A DNA stretch of 64,000 nucleotides from contig JAUPFP010000001.1 in NCBI GenBank assembly GCA_036925085.1, forward strand, positions 3,394,001-3,458,000, given 5' to 3'. Source of the DNA: Brachycybe producta (Eukaryota; Arthropoda; Diplopoda; Playtdesmida; Andrognathidae). Positions 27,901 to 38,700 of the stretch are shown piece after piece (position 1 is the stretch's first letter; every line of letters begins with the position of its first letter). Below the pieces are notes generated by a model, which made no database searches, was not told the DNA's origin, and saw only the letters and a program-made list of their open reading frames with translations. The translations under genes were made by a program, and so were the position numbers.

Positions 27901-29699
27901 ATGCACAGTAAGACAGCTTCTACTGTCGGAATCAGTAGAGATCAAGCAAAGATAATGAACTACGGACGAATATATGGAGCCGGGCAACAGTTCGCCAGTC
28001 GGCTGCTGATGCAATTCAACCACAGGCTTACAGATGACGAAGCTAAGACTCGTGCTCAGACGATGTACGCAGCTACAAAGGGTGTCAGAGGGTACGAAAC
28101 TTGCTTTTTTTTTTAAATGCTAGACTTGTAATATCGACACCAAATGATTTGAATTCGTTCTGTTAAAAGTTACATTTTGAATAAGTTGGGGAGGAACCTC
28201 GTGGAACAGCAACGTAACGAACTCAAGAAAAACCCTCAGAAGTCCACAGACGACATCATTGTTACCAGAAAGGAAATATATAAGTTGCTCGGACAATTGG
28301 GAAGGTTGTTGCATTCTTTAGAAATTACTAGAACGGCAGCTAAATCACTTAATACTATTTTTATGTTGATATCTTTTAAAATAAACTTTTTCTGGACAAA
28401 AATTTAACAAAATTGTTGTCTGTATAAAGTTGGGTAATTTTGAAAATGACCTTAAAAAGTTTATTTTAAAAGATAAAATGAAAATATGCAGTTAAGTGAT
28501 TGAGCTACCCTTCTAGTTTCTAAAACACTTTCAAGTTTCTCTTTATTTTGACAGGTGATTTACGAACTCTTAGTTATTTCAACGTTTTTGAAACAAACAC
28601 TAAGGAGAAATTGAAAAATATCTTTCAAAATAAACTTTTTGTAGACGAAAATTGAACTAAATAACGTCTACTTTAAGTTACAGCGTTTTGAAATTGACCT
28701 AAAAAGTTTATTTTAAAAGATATCAACATTAGTGATTGAGCTACCCTTCTAGTTTCTAAACTACAATCGAGTTTGTTTCTGAAAAAAACAAACATAACCA
28801 GAGTTCAAAGGGTCGGCGTTTACATTTTAAAACCAGTTTTAATTGTCACTTATGATTTTTTTCTTTGAAGTGACTATCAATTTAATGATGTTATCGGTAA
28901 AAGCGTTTGGATCGGTGGCACAGAGTCAGCCATGTTTAATAAACTAGAAGAGATCGCAATGTCTCCAGAGGCCAAAACACCCGTACTCAATTGCAGCATT
29001 AGTCGAGCTCTCGAATCTACGAACGTGATGGACAATGTGAGGAATATGAATTCACCTTTGGCTTTACGAACTTTACATCTCGTTTCTTAAAATGATAAAT
29101 TATTTCAGTTCATCACGAGTCGAATAAACTGGGTAGTTCAAAGTTCGGCAGTTGACTACCTGCACCTGATGTTAGTTTCCATGCGATGGCTTTTCGACAC
29201 TTACGCCATTACGGGACGGTTTTGTATCAGTATTCACGACGAAGTTCGTTATCACGTTAAGAGCGAAGATCGATACAGAGCTGCTCTAGCGTTACAAATC
29301 ACGAACTTGTTGACGAGAGCGCTTTTTGCAGCTAAGTTAGGAATGAATGATTTACCTCAGGTTAAAATTTAATTGGAATTACTTCAAAAATTACAGAATA
29401 TATTAACAAAAAAAACCGGGTTAAATCATCCTATTTTTTGTTTTTTAGTCGGTTGCTTTTTTCTCTGCGGTAGACATAGATACGGTTCTGAGAAAAGAAG
29501 TCGATCTTGACTGTAAAACTCCGTCAAATTTGCACGGATTACAAAATGGCTACGGAATATCGCCTGGTAAGAGTATGATGTGTGAACTACGACGGTAAAA
29601 CTCGAAAAATAATCGTATCGCGAAATGATATTTTCAGGTATTGCTCTCGATATCGAAGCTATAATGAAGGAAACTGGTGGAAAGTTAAGTAAAACTTAA
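18982..29699 (+). CDS. POLG: Mitochondrial DNA polymerase gamma catalytic subunit, 20 exons
   Basis: Family A polymerase with proofreading exonuclease that replicates mitochondrial DNA. Coding exons: 18982-19482, 21259-21401, 21492-21687, 22804-22900, 22969-23242, 24310-24492, 24576-24705, 24775-24978, 25737-25870, 25940-26117, 26196-26291, 26369-26526, 26603-26774, 26846-26981, 27845-28091, 28170-28304, 28871-29036, 29109-29360, 29449-29566, 29638-29699. They total 3582 bases (1193 aa; human about 1239) with matching phases. The N-terminus ([20 protein letters not shown]) is basic, as expected for a mitochondrial presequence. Exonuclease motifs: [21 protein letters not shown] and [12 protein letters not shown]. 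Polymerase motifs: [35 protein letters not shown] and [11 protein letters not shown]. The C-terminus reads [20 protein letters not shown]. Exon 7's 3' part and exon 10 are in the divergent spacer and least certain. Confidence 0.95.
19590..20960 (+). repeat. T-rich low-complexity satellite in POLG intron 1
   Basis: About 1.4 kb consists almost only of words such as TTTTTCAAATTTT, CTTCTAATTTTTCAAATTTT, CATTTTTTCAGATTTTT and TTCCAATTTTTCACATTTTT. A loose higher-order period of roughly 100-190 bases is visible around each TCTCCAAATTTTCTT block. It is strongly strand-asymmetric (T on the coding strand). Open frames are phenylalanine-rich artefacts. Confidence 0.88.
21819..22620. mobile_element. 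Three head-to-tail CTAGTTTCTAAA-family palindromes in POLG intron 3
   Basis: Three successive palindromic units occur. Each opens with AAACTAGAAGGGTAGCT (or AAGAGTAGCT), has CTTTCAAAATAAACTTTTT, and closes with the inverted forms AAAAAGTTTATTTTGAAAG and CTACCCTTCTAGTTTCTAAA. Arms are about 100 bases and loops 40-70 bases. No coding capacity. This is the clearest reference cluster for the family. Confidence 0.8.
23447..24084. mobile_element. PIF/Harbinger-like MITE in POLG intron 5
   Basis: The ends AGGCCGGGTCCACATCAAGC and GCTTGATGTGGATTGGGTA form inverted repeats and are flanked by TTA (23444-23446 and 24085-24087), fitting the TWA target of PIF/Harbinger elements. Inside, a segment with GTTTCGAGACAAATTGG and CAATTCTAGAACATTTC is repeated in tandem. 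Non-coding; the class is inferred from the target duplication only. Confidence 0.65.
24995..25665 (+). repeat. AACACGAAA minisatellite in POLG intron 8
   Basis: About four diverged units of roughly 150-180 bases, each containing TTAACACGAAA, TTGTTTAACACGAAA-like and GATAACACGAAATA words and a CCATTTCGTGTTAAAC inverted partner. A related fragment with inverted arms occurs at 55975-56065. It fills the intron between the IST QMQ and [14 protein letters not shown] exons. Confidence 0.6.
27225..27545. mobile_element. Variant CTAGTTTCTAAA-family palindrome in POLG intron 14
   Basis: It contains AAAACTAGAATGGTAAAAG and the inverted CACCAACTATTCTAGTTTCT, CATAAAAAGTTTATTTTGAA and GATATCATCATGAAAATGC. 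A sister copy with the same variant core (CTATTCTAGTTTCTAAA, GGACGCAAAAAC) is at 32045-32470. They form a subfamily distinct from the CCCTTCTAG copies. Confidence 0.65.
28306..28775. mobile_element. Two CTAGTTTCTAAA-family palindromes in POLG intron 16
   Basis: The first unit (about 28306-28550) begins right after the donor site with AGAAATTACTAGAACGGCAG and ends CTACCCTTCTAGTTTCTAAA. The second (about 28590-28775) keeps CTTTCAAAATAAACTTTTTG and CTACCCTTCTAGTTTCTAAA but is shortened. Both are non-coding. Confidence 0.65.
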
Positions 29700-29752
29700 G
29701 CTTTTTGGTCCATTGACCTCTCTGTAATTTTGGTTGTAATTTAATTATCATA

Positions 29753-29758
29753 AATAAA
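29753..29758 (+). other. Poly(A) signal of POLG
   Basis: AATAAA lies 54 bases after the POLG stop within an AT-rich stretch and is followed by T-rich sequence. A second AATAAA lies 24 bases further on (29777-29782). A short 3' UTR is implied. Confidence 0.6.
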
Positions 29759-29839
29759 TGTTTTTTCTACTTTTCTAATAAATGTTTCCTCTCTAGATCC
29801 TCCTCTCTACATAATCTATTGCAACTGTTTTGTTTTTTG

Positions 29840-30075
29840 TTTTAATATTAACTGTCCACACTGTACAGACAACAGTTGACAAAATGTTGCGTAACACCGA
29901 GATAAAACACGAACCTTTTTAATGTTTACCGACTTAAGCCGGGACATGGAATAGTTTGTAAAATTGCAGACAAAATACAAAAGTCGCAGAAAGTTTTAGA
30001 ATTGTCTCCAATTTTTCTTGAAACACTTGAGTTTCTGCTTTGTTTTTGTTTTGTCAGCTTGGTGTGGATCTGGCT
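29840..30075. mobile_element. Partial PIF/Harbinger-like MITE downstream of POLG
   Basis: Sequence from CAGCTTGGTGTGGATCTGG inwards (CTTTGTTTTTGTTTTGTCAG, CTTGAAACACTTGAGTTTCT) is the inverted counterpart of the left end of the element at 23447-24084. The other end is not recognisable, so this is a truncated copy. Confidence 0.55.
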
Positions 30076-30234
30076 TTAGAATAAGATTGATTAGATTCTT
30101 CGATCCTTGGATCGTTTTGCGAATGTAATGAAAAAGACGAACGACGCTTACTAAGTAAAACCGCCTTAAAAGTGTAAAAACAATTATATTTAATGTGGCT
30201 TAAAAGTGCAAACGTCCTCTGGACTCTGATTATT

Positions 30235-30505
30235 CTGTGTTTTTAGAAGCACAAAACGAAAAGAAATTAGAAGTGTTTTAGGAACTAGAAGGGTATCTCA
30301 AGCATTTCTAAATATTTTCATGTTTTTATCTTTTAAAATAAACATTTTTTTTTAGATAAAAATTAAAAATTATAGTCCACTTAAAGCTGGATCATTTTCA
30401 TAAAAAGTTTATTTTGAAAAAAATATTTCAACATGAAAATATTGCTTGAGCTACTCTTCTAGTTTCTAAAATTTCTCTTTATTTTGCTTCTGAAAGGAAT
30501 AATCG
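30235..30505. mobile_element. CTAGTTTCTAAA-family palindrome, POLG-ALP interval
   Basis: GGAACTAGAAGGGTATCTCA and AAAATAAACATTTTT on the left pair with AAAAAGTTTATTTTGAAA and CTACTCTTCTAGTTTCTAAA on the right. Non-coding, with degraded outer ends. The sequence around it holds no exon. Confidence 0.65.
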
Positions 30506-30770
30506 GAGTTTGAAAGACGTTTTCGCACTTTAAACCCAACTTAAGAGTAAAAAGTAACATTAAAATTAGACTATTTGACAAATTTTCTTCAAAAATGCTT
30601 TTATTGCATATTCGAATTACAAATTTGTTTACGATTTTTCTCGTCATTTCTTGAATAAATTATTTAAAGTGTCAATTAAAAAATAATTGCATTTTGTTTA
30701 TTATACTTAAATTACACGAGTAATGTGCCTTGGAGTGTTATTACTGAAAGGCATTACGACAGTCATATCT

Positions 30771-31085
30771 AGAGCTCGGATTTTTATGCAATATCAAGCA
30801 AATGTTTCTCAAACTGTGGCCCAATAGCCAATTATGAAGTCACAATTCCCAATTTGCATCAACCAACGATTATGGTTTTTTTTTTCAATCAAAACAGTGG
30901 TTAGAGGCTAGAACTCTAGTTGACAACTGATTGTAACCAGGCATGTAGCAACTAACACCAGCCTTTTTTGATCAGGAGAAGCATAATTGCAGTTACTTAA
31001 TAATGATGGCAATTACTTCAAAATTGGCATTTGGGCCAGAAATTGAGAAACATTTTCTTAATATTGCATAAAAATCCGAGCCCTT
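30771..31085. mobile_element. GCTCGGATTTTTATGCA-ended MITE
   Basis: The ends AGAGCTCGGATTTTTATGCA and TGCATAAAAATCCGAGCCCT are flanked by the exact 9-bp repeat GTCATATCT (30762-30770 and 31086-31094). Arms extend with AAGCAAATGTTTCTCAA / TTGAGAAACATTTT. It is inserted into a copy of the TCATATCTAGCTCATAACC repeat. A second copy lies at 50445-50712. Confidence 0.82.
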
Positions 31086-31745
31086 GTCATATCTATCTTA
31101 TAACCTTTTAATGGCATGTTTTTATTACAGATAATTGTAAAAAGACTGTCTTATCATATGATGTGACAGTTATATTCTAGTTGTGACTCTTAATAAATTA
31201 TGTAACTAATTATAATCCAAGTCGATATCATAACCAATGGTATTTATATGCTAACTATAGATATTTGACCCCCCTTACCCTCAAAGGTCAAACACTGACC
31301 TTGCAGTCACAGCTACAAATGTGACAACCAATTTCTAATTTGGCAGAAATATTTTTGTCTTTCAAAAGTTGTTGCTTCTTTATTATTACAGTATATATGT
31401 ATAGGTGCCATGTTTAAATGAACTAAAGATATATGATACACATATGACAGTATGTTATGTTTTTGTGATTACTGCTACAAAAGGTCATAAAGTGAATGTG
31501 ACAATTTATTTAACAAATCTTTCTTTAATGACTTGAGGATAATATGACAAGGTGAGAAAATATTTGAACACAAACAGTGACATCATAAAGGTAATAATTG
31601 TCACAAATTTATGATTTTTTTTTCTTTCTATAAGTTATGACGGCATATCTTAAGATATCTCATCTTATCTTAAGATATGCCGTCATAACTAGAAACATAA
31701 TACTCTGAAAGTAACTACTTCTGATATCAGTTTAAGAGTACTTTT
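31086..31745. repeat. TGACAGT/TCATATCT interspersed repeat, copy 1, with a 25-bp-stem hairpin
   Basis: Fragments such as GTCATATCTATCTTATAACC and the AAGACTGTCTTATCATATGA region match the family at 40640-41325. At 31633-31690 a perfect inverted repeat (arms of 25 bases starting AGTTATGACGGCATATCTTA, 8-base loop TCTCATCT) is present. No exon is recognised in the rest of 31090-32763. Confidence 0.55.
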
Positions 31746-32044
31746 GTCACTAAGTGTAACATTAGAACAGGACAAACACATGCTTATTACAGTGTTGTTA
31801 GTGTTGACACTTGAAAATCTGTGTCACAAAAAAAGGCTCTTCTACTTAAGATCTTTCATTGTACTTAAAATTTCAAAATAATTCTACTCAAAAACCATTT
31901 TTTGCAAAAGTTTACTAGAGTAAAAACAAAGTGACAATTATTCTAATTCGTAACTACGAGAACTCTTCAAAAAAAGAAAGACATCGCAACTCGCAAAACT
32001 CTTTTTCTAAAGTGTTGATAAAAAAAAATTCCGATTTCTTCTGG

Positions 32045-32470
32045 TGGCTCTATAGATATTCATTATGTTTTTGTCCCTTCGGACGGCGCCACTGCAGTGG
32101 CTAATGCTATGGTCCATAGACGTTTTTTTTGTAAAATTTGGACGCAAAAACATCAAAGCGAACGTTTTTTTTTTAGAAACAACATTATGAAAAAATTCAA
32201 ATTGTTTTCAAAACTAGAATGGTAGAAGATTATGTTAAAAGTTTTTTCATTGTAAAATCTTGAATCATTCATTGACGACATTTCATACAAAACTATTTTC
32301 GCCTTTTTCAAACTGTCATAAAAAGTTTATTTTGAAAGATATCATAATGATAATAAAAAAACTTTTAGCATTATCACCAACTATTCTAGTTTCTAAAGCA
32401 CTTTGAATTGTTTCGTAATGTTTCTTCTGAAAAAAGTTCGCTTGAGAAATACAATTTTTTTCAAAATCCA
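32045..32470. mobile_element. Variant CTAGTTTCTAAA-family palindrome downstream of ALP
   Basis: It shares GGTGGCTCTATAGATATTCA-type ends, GTAAAATTTGGACGCAAAAA and CACCAACTATTCTAGTTTCT with the POLG intron 14 copy at 27225. Non-coding, and lies 3' of the alkaline phosphatase gene. Confidence 0.6.
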
Positions 32471-32763
32471 CAGGTGAGAGGAAGAGACTTCCTGGTAGAA
32501 CATAATAGCCACTCGTGAGGGTCATCTGGGAGGACAAAAGCAAAATAAATATTTATAAAAAACCACCTTAAGAAGAACAACCCTTATAATAATCGTAAGT
32601 TATGAATCCTCACGTTTTACGATGACATTAAGAACAAAACTTTAGAAATCATAAATTATTAATTTTATATTGTTATCCATTTTTTTTTATAAAATCCAGT
32701 TTTTTTTTAAAAAAAAAAAAAATTCAGCTAAACACTATTTACATTAATTGTTTTTGTTTTAAA

Positions 32764-35700
32764 TTAATAAGGCACTGTCTTTGTCGTCGTCGGAATAAAG
32801 ATGGAACATATACACACCAACATGAGCATTAGAGGAATTTCAAGGCAGTTACTTCTGTTCGTCCACGTACCACTTGGTTCCGAAGGTTTACTGTGCTCGT
32901 CATTCGAAGGAGAATTCGGAACTTCGTAGTTGTCTTTACAGTGACCTTTATTGCTTCCGATGCAGGCGGCGTAAGCCAGAGCGTGTGGTAAGTAGTTCTG
33001 TTCACGAACTCCGTGAAAGAGGTGAGCCATCGGACCACGTACGTATGCTGCCACATCCTCACCACCGTGAGTTTCTTCTTTAAGTAGAACGGCCACCTGA
33101 GGTTGAAACCGATTTGCAGCTGAAATGAAAGCAAACATATTCGTGGCCAAAGTCAGTCTTTTTCTGAAACTGTGTGGTCGAGATGTTATGTTCTCGTACA
33201 GTTCTACTGTAAACGTGGATATACTGTAAATGATTAACTTGTTTCGTTAAAAATGGCTAAAAAGTTGGGGTTGAGCTCAGTGGGTCTCTGGGCTTATTTG
33301 ACCACTGGGCTAAGAGAACCATTGCACAAAGTGGACCCTTGCGATTTGTGAACAACTGGGCTTAGTGATACTGTAAGTTGGGTTAAGTGGACCACTGGGC
33401 TTAGTGAAACGCTGGGCTAAATGGATTACTTGGCTATGTTGAGCACCGGGCTTGGTGAACCATTGGGTTTACTGAACCACTAAGCTTATTTAACCACTGG
33501 GACTATTTTCTAGTGATCTAAGTGGACCATTGGCTTTTTCGACCACTGTACTATTTGTGGAAGTCCACTTAGCCCCTTGCTTCAAGGGTCTAAGTGAACC
33601 ACTGAGCTTAGGGGATCACTTGATGTAGAACTAATGAAGTCTTGGGGATCAAAGCTAAAAAATTAATCTTCCTGAAAGAAATAGTTGTGAATGCGCCACA
33701 CAATCTCCATGACTTTCAAGGGTTTTTATCAGGTACACAGATAATAATTACCAGTATCGACACCAGTTAAGTTTGCTCGTCCAGTTCCGTTATGCGCATA
33801 TCCTGGACCATTCGTATACATCAATGTCGTGTACGACATATTATCGATATCCGACACACCGGCAATACCTAATCATAATTTTAAAAAAAAAATACATTTC
33901 AGGTTTCTAAAACAAGTTAAAAAATTGAATCTTATTGACTGTCACACCGAAAATTGGGTTTCCCCTCGATTGATACCCATTAAACGTCATTACGTGAGAA
34001 TGATCGGCCGTCACTAAGATAGTGGTGTCGCGTTCGTTTGTGAGATCGACGGCCACTTTGACAGCATCATCCATAGCTGCAGTTTCCTCTAGAGCCAATC
34101 TCGAATAACCGTCGTGATGAGCGTGATCGATACGACCACCTAAACATTCAACAACAACAACAACAACAACCGAAAACACAATTTTAATTAAATAAAAGAT
34201 GGAAGGTGAAATGATAATATGGACCTTCGACGAATAAGAAGAACCCTTTTGGGTTTTTGCTCAACAAGCGAATGGCTTTCGTGGTCATTTCAGCCAAACT
34301 CGGTTGACCACTGGGACTTTCGTCACGTTCCTTCTCGTAATCCATGTGGTTGTATCCGAACAGGCCTGAAAGGAGCATTTTTTATAACGATTGCTAAGAC
34401 CAAACATATACCGATCCATCGACTTGTAATATATCTAACCCATGGCGTAATCTGTTTCTTCGGGGTTCCATTGGTCAAAGCCTTTTTTATCAGCCATGTA
34501 TTTAGCATTGGCTCCTTTGGCTTTTTTATCTTGTAGCCATTCGTCTATCAAGTTCCGACCATCCTGTCTGGAGCCTTTCTTCGAAGTAGGTTGGTCAGTT
34601 TCGTTCTCGGAGATGAAAAAACCACGGCCTCCACCCATGATCACCTGAAACATATACAATTTTTTTTTCTAGTTTCGTAAAGTTGAATAAATGCCAAACT
34701 GCATAAGCCTCCAAAATTGAACAAGAACTACTAAACAAGCTATCTGGACTGTGCTTTCCGAATAAATTGTTCAAAATGAAAATGTTTTGCAAGTAAACTC
34801 TTCATACTTTGATGTTCTTTCCGGGAACATCTTCGATCAATTGCTGAGCAATGTCTTTGCATTCGGTGGCGTTCTCGGGTAATTTCGAATCCACTTCCCA
34901 ATATCTGTTTGCGCTGTGAGCGTAAAGACCGGCAGGAGACGCATGGGTCACTCTGGTTGTTGTAATGAACCCCGTGTCTTTTCCTAAAAGAACAGAAAAT
35001 AATAAGCATATAATTTCAAGAAAACGTAGATCGAAGATCGAAAAATAATTACCAGCCTCCTGCGCCCATTGAAGAATTGAAGAGACCTCTTGACCATAAA
35101 CAGAGCTGCAGTTCTTTGCGGTGACCTTAGCGGTGACACCGACCATCTCGTAGTTGGTTTTAACTCCACATAAATAAGCCGTAGCTGTTCCAGCTGAATC
35201 GGGTACTTGATGATCGACGTTGTACGTCTACGAAAAACAAATCCTTATTGTTTTTTTTGTTGTTGTTGTAATTATTTAAATAAGTGCTTTGTTTAAAACA
35301 CAATAGGCTTATAATTATGCTGAAAGAACAATTGCAGCTGATTACAATGCTCACTTGGCAAACTTAAGTTAATATTACTTCAAACTTTACAACATGTGCT
35401 TAGAATATATGCTACTTTCAAGTTTTATAAGCTTTCCGTTTGAAAATAATTAGTAATAGTTAATATTTGAGAATAGTTAACGCAAGTTTCAAGTAAGTTT
35501 GAGAAGAAAAATAATTTAAAATACATCAACAAAAGTAATTTTAAAAAAAAATAATTGTATTTTTCATTAGAAAAGGTAATTAATTACAAATTACATGTTG
35601 CAAAGTTTAAAAAGAATTTATGACTGAATTACTTAATTACTTTAAAAAGTGATTAAATTACAGTAATGCATTATGTTTATATCCAGTACTTCTATAGTTT

Positions 35701-38700
35701 GAGAAGAAAAAAATAGTTTAAAATGCAAAGTAATTAAAAAAATAAGATAATTAATTACAATTACAAGTTGCGAAGTTTAAAAAGAAATTATGGATGAATT
35801 ACTTAATTACTTTTAAAAAGTAATTTAATTACAGTAATGCATTATGTTATATAATTTGAGAACAAAAACAGTTTAAAATGTAATTTGAAAAGTAATTTAA
35901 AAAATAATTGTATTTTTAATTAGAAAAAGGAATTAATTACAATGAAACACATGGCAAAATTTGAAAAGTAATGTAGATGAATTACTAATTACTTAGGAAA
36001 AGTAATTTAATTACAGTAATTCAATTACAGTAATTTAATTACTTTCTAACAATGTTTATATTCAGCACTTTTTTTTTGAGAACAGAAATAGTTTAAAATA
36101 CAAAAGCAAATGTGTAATTTGAAAAGTAATTTGAAAAAATAATTGTTTAAAATTACAAATTACAAAAAAATTGCAATTACAAATGGCAAAATTTGAAAAG
36201 TAATTTGGTAAATCACTAATTATACTTTAAAAAAGTAATCTAATGAGTTATGACAGTAATTAATTACTTTTTGTTAATTACTTCTCAACACTGCAAGGTT
36301 TATTTACATTGAAAACCACGTTTTGAGGTTGAAATTCATTAAGAAATAATTTAAGACGATATTTCGAAATATGAGATGGTAATCTTATATCCTCCCTTAA
36401 CTACTACTAAGTAATATTCTATTAAGATGATTTATGAACAGCTGGTTTTTGAACTCTTGATTAGAACTGTCTTTTGAAGAAGAGCAAAATTAAGAAAAAA
36501 CTAGAAAGTGTTTCTTTTTTTGGGAAAACTAGAAGGATATTTCTATCTTTCAAAATAAACGTTTTTATAGACAAAAATTAAAAATCATCTACTTAAATTT
36601 GGGTTGTTTTCAAATTTTACCAAAAAAAGCTTACTTAGAATGATATGTCAACATGAAAATACACCCTTAAGTGATTGATCTACCCTTCTAGTTTCTAAAA
36701 CATTTTGTAGTTTCTTTTAATTTTGCACTTGAAAGACAGAATAATCAGAGTTCGAGGAGAGGTTTACCCTTTAAAACCACTTTAATTTATATGAAAACAC
36801 AAAAGGGCCATTTCCAATATTCATGTACGAACCCACGGCCACTGTTTTTATTCTGCGCCACAGTGGCGATGTGTGGTTGAGCCCTACCACTGCCAGTGGC
36901 ACTACTTAACAGCTCTATTGGGGAGGGCTTCACATGAGATACTCAGTGGCGCCATTATAAATATCAAAACAGCCATTTCGGCTGGTGTTTTCGGTCACCA
37001 CAATTGGCTACTGTGGCCGTTGGACAAATTTGAAGTAGAATACTTTTGGTTATTCTCTGCGTTTCAGAAATATAATTAAAAAGAATGAGTGCTAGCCACT
37101 GTGTGGTTGTGCCAACCACTCAGTTGTCCTTGTCCTTTCACACACAGACCACTCAGTGGCAGTGGCAGCTGCCACTGGATTTTCCAACTTCTTGAAATTT
37201 GTTTACCAAATACTTTGCAAAATTTTGCAAATCATTTCTTGATGAAATTTTATTATCAAGAAAGATTATTTCTGCAATGAAGAAGCAAAAAAAATATGAA
37301 ATTATTACAAATTCATATTTTTGTTCACCTTAATGAGTGACACATAAGGAAACTTCTCAAATTCCAAAGAATGTTCTTCTCCTGGATTTCCTAGACGTTG
37401 TCCTTTGAATATTCTTGCGGCTGTCACCGTCGTAACTCCCATTCCGTCACCCAGAAAGAAGATGATATTTTTGGCCACATTCTCGTTTGTTCGTAGTTTC
37501 AGTGTTTCGGACAGTGTGTTTTGAGCAGCCTCGTTCCAATAAGATGCCGTTTCTGAAGTTCAAGTGACAAAATGCAACACGTGTTATTAGCAATGTTTTT
37601 TTAAACAAATATTAAAAATCAGCCTATACAATGTTATTAACTTTTGTTATCAACATAATTTTTGTTGTTAACATTTGTTATTAACATTGTTAAAAGTCTC
37701 TATAAAATGTTAATAACATATATTATGTTTATATATAATACTATTTTTTGTTGACTCGCTTCGCTCGTCAGAAGGTCACTGTATTTCAAACTGTGCTGGT
37801 TTTGTATTATTGGCGCCCCTAAGCAAAGCCATAAACTAGGTAATTTTGTGCCCTCTGTTAAAATAAAACTTGGCGCCTCCTTGGTGTTATTATTCTTGTT
37901 AATTTACAACTTTTTTCGGCGCCATTATAAGCTTCGCGCCTAACTCGCCTCGCCCTAGTTATGGCTCTGCCTCTAATTAATTAATATATATTTATGCGCG
38001 CGCCCCATTAAATAAAAGAATACACAAGTATGGAAAAATTAATTGTGATTAGGAAAACAAAGATTTATTAAAAATTTCAAAATTTTTCTGATTTTTAAAC
38101 GCCTTATTTTGCTTGGCGCCTCTGAAGTTCTGAACAATTGACAAATTTTGCTTTTTTTTCTCTCTCGCAATTTTAGCGCAGGTTTTGTGCTGCAGAATTC
38201 TATGGAATGTCAAGTGTGTTTAAACAACGTAAAAAGCAAATAATGCCTTTTAGGGAAAGTAAATAATAAATCATGTTAATGGCATTTAATGGCCGTGATG
38301 TCATTTGAAATAACCCTTTATGACAGCTTTAAAATATTGGACGCTTTTTGACACTTCACCTATAATAAAGTAATAATTAGTGTAGGACCTAGTTTTGTTT
38401 ATGTGTTGGATATTTTTTTTTTTTTCTCTGCTAAAAATGGTCAATTTACATTATTAAATCTGCTAATTGAGCTTTAAAAAGGTTTACGGGACAATGGGTC
38501 AATTTTGCGGTTCCCACAGTTTCTGAAATCGCTCTAAGCAACCAAACAGGAATTTGAAATCTCATTAAAAAAAATGTCTTAAAACCTGAAAGACATATTA
38601 AAGAATGTACAAAAATTTCATGAAAGCTCAAAGGTGTTTCTGAAAAAAAGAAATGTAGTTAGCCTAAAATAGACTGTTTTTTTGTTGTCAATGACCTTTA

